Origin: Candidatus Dactylopiibacterium carminicum
Lineage (GTDB): Bacteria; Pseudomonadota; Gammaproteobacteria; Burkholderiales; Rhodocyclaceae
DNA: 64,000 nucleotides
Direction: 5' to 3'
Assembly (NCBI RefSeq): GCF_014736495.1
Contig: NZ_MDUX01000001.1
Coordinates: 1-64,000, forward strand
Shown: piece after piece, positions 16,397 through 25,688 of the stretch
How the letters are laid out: the number at the start of each line of letters is the position of its first letter
How positions within the stretch are numbered: position 1 is the stretch's first letter
Translations under genes and position numbers: made by a program
The notes under the pieces: model-generated
Told to the model about the DNA's origin: nothing
Seen by the model: only the letters and a program-made list of their open reading frames with translations
Databases searched by the model: none

Positions 16397-16855
16397 ATGG
16401 AATCCGTATCCCTGAGCGATCTGCTTGGCCTTGCTGCCGCACGGGCGGAAAAGATGGATCTGACCTACGCTGGCGCCCTGACTCCAAAGGAGGCTGCCGC
16501 CGTGCTGAAGCTTGCGCCCTCGGCGCGCCTGGTGGATATCCGTACGCGCGCCGAACTGGATTGGGTCGGGCGTATTCCAGGGTCTGTCGAGATCGAATGG
16601 AACAGCTATCCGGGCAGCATTCCCAATCCTCATTTCCTGACCCAGCTGAAGCGGGAAATCGATCCGGAAGCCTTGTTGCTGTTCATCTGTCGCTCAGGGG
16701 CGCGTTCGCACAATGCCGCGATGGCCGCCGCCGCTGCCGGGCTGGGCAACAGCTATAACGTGCTGGAGGGCTTCGAAGGCGACAAGGATGCCAGTGGTCA
16801 GCGCGGCAAGGTGGGGGGCTGGCGACATGCCGGATTGCCCTGGTCCCAGTCCTGA
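16397..16855 (+). CDS. Rhodanese-like domain protein
   Basis: A 152-residue single-domain rhodanese-fold protein. The active-site loop is CRSGARS with the catalytic cysteine, preceded by LVDIRTRAELDWVGRIPGS; the N-terminal TYAGALTPKEAAAVL is a typical lead-in. There is no signal peptide, so it is cytoplasmic. These proteins can carry a persulfide sulfur, but the substrate here is unknown. It is divergent from glnA with a long shared upstream region, and nadA follows 81 bases later on the same strand. Confidence 0.88.
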   Translation: MESVSLSDLLGLAAARAEKMDLTYAGALTPKEAAAVLKLAPSARLVDIRTRAELDWVGRIPGSVEIEWNSYPGSIPNPHFLTQLKREIDPEALLLFICRSGARSHNAAMAAAAAGLGNSYNVLEGFEGDKDASGQRGKVGGWRHAGLPWSQS

Positions 16856-16936
16856 GTCTGCCGAGCGTACGACCGGGTAGAATCCGCCCTTCCGGCCATG
16901 TCGAGCCGGCGCATTCCTTTCACGAGCTGGACCAGC

Positions 16937-18037
16937 ATGCAGACTTCCCCGATCGCCTTCGACCCTTTCAACGCCCTCAAGGATGCCGAGGCGCATGAGC
17001 GCATCCGCGCCGCCAAGGAAAAGCTGGGCAAGCGTGTCGTGCTGCTGGTGCACCACTATCAGCGTGCCGATGTCTACCAGCATCGCGATCTCACCGGCGA
17101 CTCGTTGAAGCTTTCGCGCCTGGCTGGCGAGACCGATGCCGAATTCATCGTGTTCTGCGGTGTGCATTTCATGGCCGAGGTGGCAGACATCCTCTCCAAG
17201 CCGGAGCAGATATCCATCCTGCCCGATCTGGCTGCGGGCTGTTCGATGGCCGATATGGCCAACCTGGCCAAGGTCGAGCGCTGCTGGCGCGAACTGCGCG
17301 AAGTGCTGGGCACACCGGATGAGCTTGTGACGCCGGTTACCTACATTAACTCTGCAGCAGACCTGAAGGCTTTCTGCGGTGAGCATGGCGGCATCGTGTG
17401 CACCTCCAGCAATGCGCCGAAGATCCTGGAGTGGAGTTTCGCCCAGCGCGAGAAGATCCTGTTCTTTCCCGATCAGCATCTGGGGCGCTGGAGTGGGTAC
17501 AAGATGGGCATTCCGCTGGAAGACATGGTGGTGTGGGACCCCGACCAGCCCTACGGCGGACTCACGCCGGAACTGATCCGCAAGGCCAGGATGCTGCTGT
17601 GGAAGGGGCATTGCTCTGTGCACCAGATGTTCCAGCCCGCGCACATCAGCCAGTGGCGTCAGGAGCATCCGGAAGGCATCGTGATCTCGCACCCCGAGTC
17701 GGCCTTCGAGGTCTGCCTGAACTCCGATTATGTGGGCTCCACCGAATACATCCTCAAAGTCGTCAAGGAAGCCGCTCCGGGCACCCAGTGGTTGGTCGGC
17801 ACCGAGCTGAACCTCGTCAGCCGCCTCGCAGAGAAAGTGAAGCACGAGGGCAAGCTGGTGCAGTTCATGTCGCCGATGGTATGCATGTGTTCGACCATGC
17901 AGCGCATCGACCCGCAACATCTGGCCTGGACGCTGGAGAATCTCGTCGCAGGGAATGTCGTCAACCGCATCACGGTGCCAGCCCATGAAGCCGGGATGGC
18001 CCGTCTGTCACTGGAGCGCATGCTGGCAGTATCCTGA
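16937..18037 (+). CDS. nadA: Quinolinate synthase A
   Basis: A 4Fe-4S enzyme that condenses iminoaspartate with dihydroxyacetone phosphate to quinolinate in NAD synthesis. The product is 366 residues. It has LLVHHYQRADVYQ, then cysteine contexts EFIVFCGVHFMAE, HCSVHQMF and MVCMCSTMQ, which fit the three cluster ligands, and IVISHPES before VGSTEYI. I start it at ATG 16937, giving the usual N-terminus; a 39-base upstream extension is open but unlike the family. It ends just before an exonuclease-family gene. Confidence 0.95.
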   Translation: MQTSPIAFDPFNALKDAEAHERIRAAKEKLGKRVVLLVHHYQRADVYQHRDLTGDSLKLSRLAGETDAEFIVFCGVHFMAEVADILSKPEQISILPDLAAGCSMADMANLAKVERCWRELREVLGTPDELVTPVTYINSAADLKAFCGEHGGIVCTSSNAPKILEWSFAQREKILFFPDQHLGRWSGYKMGIPLEDMVVWDPDQPYGGLTPELIRKARMLLWKGHCSVHQMFQPAHISQWRQEHPEGIVISHPESAFEVCLNSDYVGSTEYILKVVKEAAPGTQWLVGTELNLVSRLAEKVKHEGKLVQFMSPMVCMCSTMQRIDPQHLAWTLENLVAGNVVNRITVPAHEAGMARLSLERMLAVS

Positions 18038-18054
18038 CGCCGCATGCGGGGATC

Positions 18055-18801
18055 ATGGCAAACAGCCTGCGTATCTGCAGTTACAACATTCACAAGGGTT
18101 TCTCGCAGCTCAATCGTCGCATGATGATCCACGAGCTGCGCGAATGCCTGCGCCAGCTCGACCCCGACATCACGCTGCTGCAGGAGGTGCAGGGTCTGCA
18201 TCTGCATCACGCGCAGCGCCATAGCGACTGGCCGGACTCTCCGCAGCATGAGTTTCTCGCCGGCGAGCGGCTGCATGCGGCCTATGGCGTCAATGCCGCC
18301 TACGACCATGGGCACCATGGCAACGCCGTGTTGTCGCGTTATCCGATCCAGCGCGCGCGCAATCAGGATGTCAGCCAGTCCCGGCTGGAGCAGCGGGGCA
18401 TTCTGCATTGCGAACTGGCCATGGCGGGCGGACGAGAGGTGCATTGCCTGTGCGTGCATCTCTCCCTGACGGAGGCTCAGCGCCGCCGCCAATTGGTGAT
18501 GCTGGCCGACTACGTCCAGACCCATGTGCCGGCCCGCGCGCCATTGGTGATTGCCGGCGATTTCAATGACTGGCGTACACGTGCCAATGACTGGCTGGCC
18601 CGTCAGCTCGGTCTCGTCGAAGCGTTCTCCGCGCTGCATGGGCAAAGTGCGCGCAGTTTCCCGAGTTCGCTACCAGTGCTGCGCCTCGACCGCATTTATG
18701 TTCGTGGCATGCGTCCGATTTCCGCGCGCGTGCTGTGGGGGCGCCCCTGGGCCAGCATTTCCGATCATGCGCCGCTACTTACGGAATTACGGCTGACATG
18801 A
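18055..18801 (+). CDS. Endonuclease/exonuclease/phosphatase family protein (YbhP-like)
   Basis: A 248-residue protein of the DNase I-like metal-dependent fold. Visible motifs are RICSYNIHKGF at the start, the catalytic Glu in ITLLQEVQGL, the HHGNAVLSRYPI block, VIAGDFNDWRT with the Asp-Asn pair, RLDRIYVRG, and ISDHAPLL with the terminal Asp-His. This composition is seen in the YbhP branch, which is often next to cardiolipin synthase B. Its stop overlaps clsB as ATGA, so it is probably co-translated. The substrate is unknown; a phospholipid or phosphoester role is suggested by context only. Confidence 0.87.
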   Translation: MANSLRICSYNIHKGFSQLNRRMMIHELRECLRQLDPDITLLQEVQGLHLHHAQRHSDWPDSPQHEFLAGERLHAAYGVNAAYDHGHHGNAVLSRYPIQRARNQDVSQSRLEQRGILHCELAMAGGREVHCLCVHLSLTEAQRRRQLVMLADYVQTHVPARAPLVIAGDFNDWRTRANDWLARQLGLVEAFSALHGQSARSFPSSLPVLRLDRIYVRGMRPISARVLWGRPWASISDHAPLLTELRLT

Positions 18802-19958
18802 GCGGGCCGCGTCCGGGCAACCAGATCCAGCTGCTTCACAGCGGCGGCGAGTATTTCCCGGCCTTGCTGGCGGCCATTGCGGGCGCGCGGGAGGAAATCC
18901 TGCTTGAAACCTACATCTTCAAGCCGGATGCGGTTGGCCGGGAGGTGGCGGCTGCGCTTAGTGCCGCCGTGCTGCGCGGAGTACGAGTGCGCCTGATAGT
19001 GGATGGCTTCGGCGGGCGTGATTTCGTGCAGGAACTGATGGACGATCTGGCCGCGGACGGAGTCGAGGTGATGATCTTCCGGCGTGAACTCAAGCCCTTG
19101 CTGGCCCGTCGTTACCGACTGCGCCGCCTGCATCGCAAGCTGGCCGTGGTGGATGCGCGCATCGCCTTCGTGGGTGGCATCAATATCATCGATGATTTCG
19201 AACCCGTCGGGCCCCGCCATCCGCGCTTCGACTTTGCCGTGCGTATCGAAGGGCCAGTCGTGACGGATGTTCACCGGGCCATGGCGAGACTGTGGCGTCT
19301 GGTGCTGTGGGCCAGTCTCAAGCGGCGCTTTGTCCCCCTGCGCTGGGCGTTACCAGAGGGCGTGCGTAGCGGCAGCATGCGGGCCCGGCTGGTACTGCGC
19401 GACAACCTGCGCCATCGGCGCGACATCGAGGAAGCCTACCTCGATGCGATCGAACACGCGCAGACCCGGATCCTGCTGGCCAATGCCTATTTCTTTCCGG
19501 GGCGTGTCTTCCGTCAGGCTCTGATGGCGGCTGCCGGTCGTGGCGTGCAAGTGACGCTGTTGTTGCAGGGGCGCGTGGAATACTGGCTGTTGCACCATGC
19601 TTGCCGTGCGCTGTATCCGCCGTTGCTGACTGCAGGCGTACGCATCGTCGAGTACCGTAAAAGTTTCCTGCATGCCAAAGTTGCCGTGGTGGATACGGGC
19701 TGGGCCACGGTAGGCTCCAGCAATATCGACCCGTTCAGTCTGCTGCTGGCACGGGAAGCCAACGTGGTTATCCTGGACGAGACGTTTGCGACCGGCCTGG
19801 CCGCGGCGCTGCAGGCCGCCTGTACGGATGGTGGCGTGGAAGTGTCGTTGGCCGATTGGCAGCGCCAGCGCTGGTGGCACCGTGCCACGGCCTGGCTGGC
19901 CTACGGCATCCTGCGCCTGCTGCTGGGGGTCGCCGGTTACGCCAGCAGGCTCAAGTAG
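18798..19958 (+). CDS. clsB: Cardiolipin synthase B
   Basis: A phospholipase D superfamily enzyme that makes cardiolipin from phosphatidylglycerol. The 386-residue product has both catalytic HKD motifs, HRKLAVVDARIAFVGGINI (first half) and HAKVAVVDTGWATVGSSNID (second half), and the family starts EILLETYIFKPDAVG. There are no N-terminal membrane helices, unlike ClsA, which fits ClsB. The short C-terminal hydrophobic tail (AYGILRLLLGVAGYASRLK) may attach to the membrane. ATG 18798 overlaps the preceding stop. Confidence 0.92.
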   Translation: MSGPRPGNQIQLLHSGGEYFPALLAAIAGAREEILLETYIFKPDAVGREVAAALSAAVLRGVRVRLIVDGFGGRDFVQELMDDLAADGVEVMIFRRELKPLLARRYRLRRLHRKLAVVDARIAFVGGINIIDDFEPVGPRHPRFDFAVRIEGPVVTDVHRAMARLWRLVLWASLKRRFVPLRWALPEGVRSGSMRARLVLRDNLRHRRDIEEAYLDAIEHAQTRILLANAYFFPGRVFRQALMAAAGRGVQVTLLLQGRVEYWLLHHACRALYPPLLTAGVRIVEYRKSFLHAKVAVVDTGWATVGSSNIDPFSLLLAREANVVILDETFATGLAAALQAACTDGGVEVSLADWQRQRWWHRATAWLAYGILRLLLGVAGYASRLK

Positions 19959-20042
19959 CGCCTTGCCGCAGGTCGACGCGATCTGGGACAATGCGGGCTT
20001 GCGCTCGTTGCGCCATCCCCTCACGCCCGCAAGGGCCGAACC

Positions 20043-21161
20043 ATGAAAACACCCGAAGACAGCTGTCTGTCACCCATCCGCGACATCATTGAGGATATCC
20101 GTGCCGGCCGTATGGTCATCCTCATCGACGATGAGGACCGCGAGAACGAAGGTGACGTCGTCATCGCCGCGCAGCACATCACGCCTGAAGCCATCAATTT
20201 CATGGCCAGGCACGCACGTGGGCTGATCTGTCTCACCCTGACCGAGGATCGTTGCCGTCAGCTGGGCCTGAATCCCATGGCGCGCGACAACCGCAGCCAG
20301 TTCACCACCGCCTTCACGGTCTCCATCGAGGCTGCCGAAGGTGTCACCACCGGCATTTCCGCCGCCGATCGCGCACGCACCGTGCAGGCCGCCGTGGCAC
20401 GCAACGCCACCCCGGCCGACATCGTGCAGCCCGGGCACATCTTTCCCATCCAGGCCCGTTCGGGCGGAGTGCTGGTACGGGCCGGCCATACCGAGGCCGG
20501 TTGTGATCTCGCCGGGCTGGCGGGGCTGGAGCCGGCCGCCGTGATCTGCGAGGTCATGAACGAGGATGGCAGCATGTCCCGCCTGCCGGACCTCATCCCC
20601 TTCGCGCAGCAGCATGGGCTGAAGATCGGCGCGATCCGTGATCTGATCCACTACCGCGCCGCAGTCGAGACGCTGATCGAGCGCGTGGCAGACAAAGCGG
20701 TGCAGACCGCACACGGCGAATTCCAGCTGGCGGCCTTTACCGACCGGACCTCCGGCGAGCTCCACCTGGCGATGTATCTTGGCGAGATCAAGCCCGAGGT
20801 CGAAACGCTCGTGCGGGTGCATGAGCCGGTGTCTGTGCTGGACTTTCTCGACCCGGACAGCAGCCGCCACAGCTTCAGCATCGATCAGTCGCTCTCGCGG
20901 ATCGCGAAGAATGGTCATGGTGTGCTGATCCTGCTGCGTCGCCCGGAAAGCAGTAACGAGATGCTGTCCGCGCTGGGGGTGCGCAAGGACCCGTTGCCGC
21001 CTGCAGCAAAATGGGATCCGCGCCTGTTCGGCATCGGCGCGCAGATCCTGCGCGATCTGGGCGTCGGCAAGATGCGCGTCATGGCACCGGCCCGGCGCAT
21101 CCCCAGCATGACTGGTTTCGGCCTGGAGGTAACTGGGCATGAAAAACCTGGCACCGCCTGA
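20043..21161 (+). CDS. ribB: 3,4-dihydroxy-2-butanone-4-phosphate synthase with degenerate GTP cyclohydrolase II domain (RibBX)
   Basis: The N-terminal domain (to about residue 200) is a complete Rib[34 protein letters not shown] region, [20 protein letters not shown] and [11 protein letters not shown]. It converts ribulose 5-phosphate to the four-carbon riboflavin precursor. The C-terminal domain has the GTP cyclohydrolase II outline but lacks the zinc cysteines (the SECLTGDVFGS and CDCG region is replaced by [20 protein letters not shown]), so it cannot be an active RibA. This RibBX form occurs in other proteobacteria, which then carry ribA elsewhere. ribH follows 142 bases downstream. Confidence 0.93.
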   Translation: MKTPEDSCLSPIRDIIEDIRAGRMVILIDDEDRENEGDVVIAAQHITPEAINFMARHARGLICLTLTEDRCRQLGLNPMARDNRSQFTTAFTVSIEAAEGVTTGISAADRARTVQAAVARNATPADIVQPGHIFPIQARSGGVLVRAGHTEAGCDLAGLAGLEPAAVICEVMNEDGSMSRLPDLIPFAQQHGLKIGAIRDLIHYRAAVETLIERVADKAVQTAHGEFQLAAFTDRTSGELHLAMYLGEIKPEVETLVRVHEPVSVLDFLDPDSSRHSFSIDQSLSRIAKNGHGVLILLRRPESSNEMLSALGVRKDPLPPAAKWDPRLFGIGAQILRDLGVGKMRVMAPARRIPSMTGFGLEVTGHEKPGTA

Positions 21162-21303
21162 TACGGCTTCGCCCTCAAACCTATGACAGCGCTGGATCGC
21201 TTTGCCGTGCGACAGCACTGTCTGCAGCGTCCCGCCTTGTTCTACGCTTGAAGGCAAAACCGTATGAACCCAAGAATCTTTCCATATTTCTGACAGGAAC
21301 CTC

Positions 21304-21777
21304 ATGTCCCGATTCGAAAACATCATCGAGATCCATCAGGATCTGCGCGGCAAGGATCTGCGCATCGCCATCGTCGTCGGCCGCTTCAATGCCGTCGTTG
21401 GCGAAGGTCTGCTTGGCGCAAGCATCGCCGAGCTGCTCAAGCGTGAAGTCGCTCCCGAGAACATCCTCGTCGCCAAGGTGCCGGGGGCGTTGGAAATGCC
21501 GTTGACGCTGCGCACGCTGGCCGAAAGTGGCCGCTACGATGCCTTGATCGCACTGGGGGCCGTGATCCGTGGTGACACTTATCATTTCGAGGTGGTCTCC
21601 AACGAAATGGCGTCCGGCATCACGCGTGTGCAACTGGATACCGGTGTGCCTATCGCCAATGGCGTTTTGACCACCAATACCGATGAACAGGCCGAAGTGC
21701 GCATGGGCGTGAAAGGGCGCGAATGCGCCGAGTGCGCCATCGAAATGGCCAACCTGCTGAGGACCCTCCGCGCATGA
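21304..21777 (+). CDS. ribH: 6,7-dimethyl-8-ribityllumazine synthase
   Basis: It makes the lumazine that riboflavin synthase dismutates, and assembles into icosahedral or pentameric shells. The 157-residue product has the substrate segments [33 protein letters not shown], the [19 protein letters not shown] block with the catalytic His, and [18 protein letters not shown]. It is coupled to nusB by an ATGA overlap, the standard ribH-nusB pairing. Confidence 0.97.
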   Translation: MSRFENIIEIHQDLRGKDLRIAIVVGRFNAVVGEGLLGASIAELLKREVAPENILVAKVPGALEMPLTLRTLAESGRYDALIALGAVIRGDTYHFEVVSNEMASGITRVQLDTGVPIANGVLTTNTDEQAEVRMGVKGRECAECAIEMANLLRTLRA

Positions 21778-22238
21778 GCGAAGCCAAGAAGAGTGCCCGC
21801 CGCCTGGCACGCGAAGTCGCGTTGCAAGGCTTGTACGAATGGCGCATGAGCGGCAACTCGCTGCCCATGATCGAGGACCACCTGGCGCAGGAATGCGAGG
21901 CCTGGGGGCGTGCGGATCGACCATTGGCACTGGTGCTGCTGCGTGGCGCCAGTGGCAATGCCGATACGCTGGAGGCTGCGCTGTCCGGTTGTCTGGACCG
22001 GCCGGCCGAGGAACTCTCCCCGGTCGAGCGCGCGATCCTGCTGCTGGGCGCCTATGAACTCACGCATCGTATCGAAACGCCCTACCGAGTCGTGATCAAC
22101 GAGGCCATCGAACTGGCCAAGGATTTTGGCGGTACCGATGGGCATCGCTACATCAATGGCGTGCTCGACAAGTTTGCACCGCAGGTGCGTGCCGCCGAGG
22201 TGGAGCACGCTGCAAAGCAACGCAAGACGCGCGACTGA
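21774..22238 (+). CDS. nusB: Transcription antitermination factor NusB
   Basis: An all-helical RNA-binding protein that works with S10 on boxA RNA during rRNA antitermination. It has 154 residues and the typical pattern: [19 protein letters not shown] at the N-terminus, [40 protein letters not shown] and [19 protein letters not shown] 21774 overlaps the ribH stop. thiL starts eight bases after its stop, so ribH-nusB-thiL-pgpA form one tight operon. Confidence 0.96.
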   Translation: MSEAKKSARRLAREVALQGLYEWRMSGNSLPMIEDHLAQECEAWGRADRPLALVLLRGASGNADTLEAALSGCLDRPAEELSPVERAILLLGAYELTHRIETPYRVVINEAIELAKDFGGTDGHRYINGVLDKFAPQVRAAEVEHAAKQRKTRD

Positions 22239-22245
22239 TCCCGCG

Positions 22246-23205
22246 ATGGCCGGCGAATTCGATCTGATCCGGCGTTATTTCAACTACCCCACCAGCCACA
22301 CCGAGCTGGGCGTGGGGGACGATGGCGCGCTGTGCGTGCCGCGTCCAGGGATGCAGCTTGTGGTGTCGACCGACATGCTGGTGGCCGGCACGCATTTCCT
22401 GCCCGAAGCCGATCCGGGCCTGCTGGGCTGGAAGGCTGCCGCCGTGAACGTATCGGACATGGCGGCGATGGGTGCTGAGCCGCGCTGGATCACGCTGGCG
22501 ATCTCGTTGCCGGCTGTCGATGAGTCCTGGGTCGCGGCGTTCGCACGCGGTTTTCGCGATTGCTGCGAGGCTTATGGTGTTGACTGGATCGGTGGCGACA
22601 CCACGCGTGGGCCATTGAATCTCGCGCCTACCGTTTTCGGCGAAGTGCCTGCAGGCCGTGCCATCCGCCGCGATGGTGCACGCCATGGCGACGATGTCTG
22701 GATATCCGGCTGGCCCGGCATGGCCGCTCTGGGCCTCGCGCAGGTGCTGGGCGAGCTGCAACTGGTGGGCGCTTGGGGCGAGAGCTGTCTGGAGCGCCTG
22801 CACCGGCCCATGCCGCGTGTGGCATTGGGATGTGCTCTACGTGGCACGGCAAGCGCGATGCTGGATGTCTCCGATGGGCTACTGGGCGATCTGGCACACA
22901 TCCTGGAGCGTTCGGCTGTCGGTGCCGTGCTCGACGAACCGGCGCTACCGCTCGAATGTCTGCTGGCCGCCTGCCGCCGTACGGAGCGCGCCACGGCCGC
23001 ACTCCTCAGCGGTGGCGATGACTACGAACTGCTGTTTACCGCGCCACGGGAACGGCGTGGTCAGGTGGAGGCCATCGGGCGCCACTGCGAGCTGCCCTTG
23101 CATCGCATCGGCCGCATCCTCGACAAACCTGGCCTCTGGTTGCAGCGCGGCGACGGTGTCTGCGAAGCGCTGCCTGGCCGTGGCTACGAACATTTCCGCA
23201 ACTGA
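22246..23205 (+). CDS. thiL: Thiamine-monophosphate kinase
   Basis: It phosphorylates thiamine monophosphate to the active pyrophosphate. The 319-residue AIR-synthase-fold protein shows GVGDDGAL near the start, the metal loop VVSTDMLVAGTHF, KAAAVNVSDMAAMGAEPRW, YGVDWIGGDTTRG, MLDVSDGLLGDLAHI and SGGDDYELLFTA, which together are diagnostic. ATG 22246 lies eight bases past nusB, and the stop overlaps the pgpA start (TGATG). Confidence 0.96.
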   Translation: MAGEFDLIRRYFNYPTSHTELGVGDDGALCVPRPGMQLVVSTDMLVAGTHFLPEADPGLLGWKAAAVNVSDMAAMGAEPRWITLAISLPAVDESWVAAFARGFRDCCEAYGVDWIGGDTTRGPLNLAPTVFGEVPAGRAIRRDGARHGDDVWISGWPGMAALGLAQVLGELQLVGAWGESCLERLHRPMPRVALGCALRGTASAMLDVSDGLLGDLAHILERSAVGAVLDEPALPLECLLAACRRTERATAALLSGGDDYELLFTAPRERRGQVEAIGRHCELPLHRIGRILDKPGLWLQRGDGVCEALPGRGYEHFRN

Positions 23206-23693
23206 TGCGTCCGACTGTCTCTCTGCTCTTCTCCCATCCGGCCCATTTCATCTCGCTTGGCTTTGGCTCAGGGCTGGCACCCAAGGCGCCGGGCACCGTG
23301 GGCAGTTTCGTGGCCTGGGGCATCTGGGCCCTGGTCTTCGCCTGGCTGCCTTGGCCCTCAGAATGGGCGCTGACGGCTTTCCTCGTGCTGGCATTCCTGC
23401 TGGGGTCTGTGTGCATCGCACGGACTGGAGCCGCCTTGGGCGAGGTGGATCATGGCGGTATCGTATGGGATGAGTTTGTCGCCGTCTGGCTGGTGCTGGC
23501 CTGCCTGCCTGCCACCTTCGTCTGGCAACTGGCTGGCGTGCTGGTGTTCCGCGTCTTCGATATCGCCAAACCCTGGCCCATCCGGCAGGCGGACGCTCGT
23601 TTCAAGAATGGTCTCGGCGTGATGTTCGACGACGTGCTGGCCGCCGGTTATACCTTGCTCATCCTGCTGCCCTTGCGGAACTGGTTGGCATGA
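23205..23693 (+). CDS. pgpA: Phosphatidylglycerophosphatase A
   Basis: An integral membrane enzyme that removes the phosphate from phosphatidylglycerophosphate. It has 162 residues with the PgpA signature GSGLAPKAPGTVGS, several hydrophobic helices, and the acidic motif GIVWDEFVAVW followed by FRVFDIAKPWPI with the conserved Asp. It supplies the phosphatidylglycerol that ClsB upstream would use. It is coupled to thiL by overlap and to the HD-domain gene by a four-base overlap. Confidence 0.95.
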   Translation: MRPTVSLLFSHPAHFISLGFGSGLAPKAPGTVGSFVAWGIWALVFAWLPWPSEWALTAFLVLAFLLGSVCIARTGAALGEVDHGGIVWDEFVAVWLVLACLPATFVWQLAGVLVFRVFDIAKPWPIRQADARFKNGLGVMFDDVLAAGYTLLILLPLRNWLA

Positions 23694-24268
23694 GCCCGCA
23701 AGGATTGCTGGATTTCCTGCTGACGCTGGATGGCCTGAAGGCCGTGGAGCGGCGCAGCTATCCCTCCGGGATGTCGCGGCCGGAGAACAGTGCCGAACAC
23801 AGTTGGCACTGCGCGTTGGCGGCGTTGCTGCTTGAGGGTGAGTGTGCGTTCGTCGTGGATGCACGTCATGCCGCACTGCTCATGCTGATGCACGATGTGC
23901 CGGAGATCGCCTGTGGTGACACCTTCGTCTACGCCAGCGAACGAGCCGACGCTGAAGTCCGCGAGCGTGTCGCCCTGGAGGGGCTGTTGGCACCGTTGGC
24001 GAATGCCGATGCGCAGCGCCTGCGGGCGCTGTGGGAAGAATTCACCGCCAGCCAGACCCCGGAAGCGCGCTATGCGAATGCGCTCGATCGCCTGTTGCCG
24101 GTTCTGCACAATCTGAGCCATCGGGGCCGCTCCTGGCGCGAGAATGGCGTGCAGCTGTCGCAGGTGCTTGGGCGCCTTGAACTCGTGGCGGAAGTTTTCC
24201 CCACGATCTGGTCGATACTGCGATCCAGCGTCGAACAATGTTTCCAGGAGCTGCAACATGACACCTGA
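23690..24268 (+). CDS. HD domain phosphohydrolase (YfbR/HDDC2-type)
   Basis: A 192-residue HD superfamily protein. The metal ligands are visible as the first His in NSAEHSWHCALAALLL, the HD pair in LMLMHDVPEIACGDTF, and a later Asp in ALDRLLPVLHNL. This layout (SAEHSWH, HDVPEI, ALDR) is that of the 5'-deoxynucleotidase YfbR/HDDC2 group. The substrate is therefore probably a deoxynucleoside monophosphate, although this is inference from family. It overlaps pgpA by four bases and pncC by eleven. Confidence 0.87.
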   Translation: MSPQGLLDFLLTLDGLKAVERRSYPSGMSRPENSAEHSWHCALAALLLEGECAFVVDARHAALLMLMHDVPEIACGDTFVYASERADAEVRERVALEGLLAPLANADAQRLRALWEEFTASQTPEARYANALDRLLPVLHNLSHRGRSWRENGVQLSQVLGRLELVAEVFPTIWSILRSSVEQCFQELQHDT

Positions 24269-24746
24269 CCTTATTTCCCTGGCTACCCGTGTCGGTGAGG
24301 CATTGATGAGCCGCCACTGGCAGTTGGGAACGGCGGAGTCCTGTACCGGCGGTCTGGTCAGTGCCCTGGTGACGGAGGTTGCCGGTTCCAGCGCCTGGTT
24401 CGACCGGGGAATCGTGAGCTATTCCAATGAAGCCAAGGTGGAGCTGCTTGGCGTTTCGCCACTGACGCTGCATGCGCACGGCGCCGTCAGCGAACAGACG
24501 GTACGCGAGATGTTGTCTGGCGTTCTTGCCCGTTCATCCGCACAGGTGGCCGTGGCGGTCTCTGGCATTGCCGGGCCGGGCGGTGGCACGGCGGAGAAAC
24601 CCGTGGGCACGGTGTGTTTCGGCTGGCAGCGGCGTGGCGTGGAAGCCGTATGCGAAACCCTGCTGTTGCCGGGTTCGCGTGCCGAGGTGAGGCGTGCGGC
24701 TGCGCAGATTGCCCTGGCGGGGGTGTTGCGCCATGCGTTGGACTAA
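24258..24746 (+). CDS. pncC: Nicotinamide-nucleotide amidase (CinA C-terminal domain)
   Basis: It deamidates nicotinamide mononucleotide to nicotinate mononucleotide, recycling NAD. The 162-residue stand-alone CinA C-terminal domain shows GTAESCTGGLVSALVTEV, FDRGIVSYSNEAKVELLGV, AHGAVSEQTVREML, and VSGIAGPGGGTAEKPVGTV, all typical PncC motifs. ATG 24258 lies within the end of the HD gene. It converges with the ZIP transporter gene, overlapping by four bases. Confidence 0.95.
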   Translation: MTPDLISLATRVGEALMSRHWQLGTAESCTGGLVSALVTEVAGSSAWFDRGIVSYSNEAKVELLGVSPLTLHAHGAVSEQTVREMLSGVLARSSAQVAVAVSGIAGPGGGTAEKPVGTVCFGWQRRGVEAVCETLLLPGSRAEVRRAAAQIALAGVLRHALD

Positions 24747-25678
24747 CCAAGCGCGGTATCCAGCACCATCATCAGACCGAAACCTGCCATGAGGCCCAGC
24801 GTGGCATAGGTCTGATGACCATTGCGGTGGGTTTCGGGGATCACTTCGTGTGAAACCACGAAGATCATCGCACCGGCCGCCAGTCCCAGCCCGATCGGAT
24901 AGGCCAGCGCAAAGCCTGAAGCCAGGCCTACGCCGAGTAGGGCGCCGAGCGGCTCCATCAGACCCGAGCCCATTGCCATCAGGATTGCGTTGCGTGTATT
25001 CATGCCGGCTGCACGCAAGGCCATCACCACGGCCAGTCCTTCCGGGATGTCCTGGATCGCGATGGCGGAAGACAGCGGCAAGCCCACACTCAAATCTCCC
25101 TGCGAGAAGCTCACCCCCATTGCCATACCCTCGGGAAGGTTGTGCAGGGTGATGGCCATCACGAACAGCCAGACGCGATTGATGCGTTCGCTGCCCGGGC
25201 CGCAGGGGCCGACATTCTCGTGCTCGTGCGGCGTGAATTGATCCATGCCCAGCATCAGCGCCACGCCCAGTGCGAGCCCACCGAGCACCACCAGTGCCCC
25301 CAGAACGCCTGACCCGGTGATGCCTTCTGCTGCTTCGATGCCAGGCAGGATCAGCGAGAAAGAGCTGGCCGCCAGCATCATGCCGGCGGCAAAACCGAGC
25401 ATGCTGTCTTCGGCGCGGGCACTCAGCTTCTGCAGGAACAGGCCGCCCAGAGCGCCCAGTGCCGTGGCGGCAAAGCCAGCCAGGCCGGCAAGCAGGCCTT
25501 CGCGCAGGCCACGCGCGGCCGTACCGTCTGCGATGGCAAGCAGGCTGTGAGCCAGCAGCCAGAGGATGACCAACAATGCCGCGATCAGCCCTGCCGCACT
25601 CCAGGGGTGCTGGCGGGCCTGCGCCAGCCACGCCTGGCGCCAGGGCAAGGTAGCGGTGGCGGACGCCGGCTGATTCAT
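24743..25678 (-). CDS. ZIP family divalent metal transporter
   Basis: A 311-residue inner-membrane protein with about eight hydrophobic helices. The two intramembrane metal motifs are present: ITLHNLPEGMAMGVSFS and IQDIPEGLAVVMAL in the middle helices, and SHEVIPETHRNG near the end. It has a His/Glu cytoplasmic loop (FTPHEHENVGPCG). The arrangement is that of the GufA-like ZIP subfamily, which transports zinc or similar divalent cations; the metal is not determined. It starts 11 bases past the topB stop. Confidence 0.9.
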   Translation of the reverse strand: MNQPASATATLPWRQAWLAQARQHPWSAAGLIAALLVILWLLAHSLLAIADGTAARGLREGLLAGLAGFAATALGALGGLFLQKLSARAEDSMLGFAAGMMLAASSFSLILPGIEAAEGITGSGVLGALVVLGGLALGVALMLGMDQFTPHEHENVGPCGPGSERINRVWLFVMAITLHNLPEGMAMGVSFSQGDLSVGLPLSSAIAIQDIPEGLAVVMALRAAGMNTRNAILMAMGSGLMEPLGALLGVGLASGFALAYPIGLGLAAGAMIFVVSHEVIPETHRNGHQTYATLGLMAGFGLMMVLDTALG

Positions 25679-25688
25679 GAGGCGCTAC

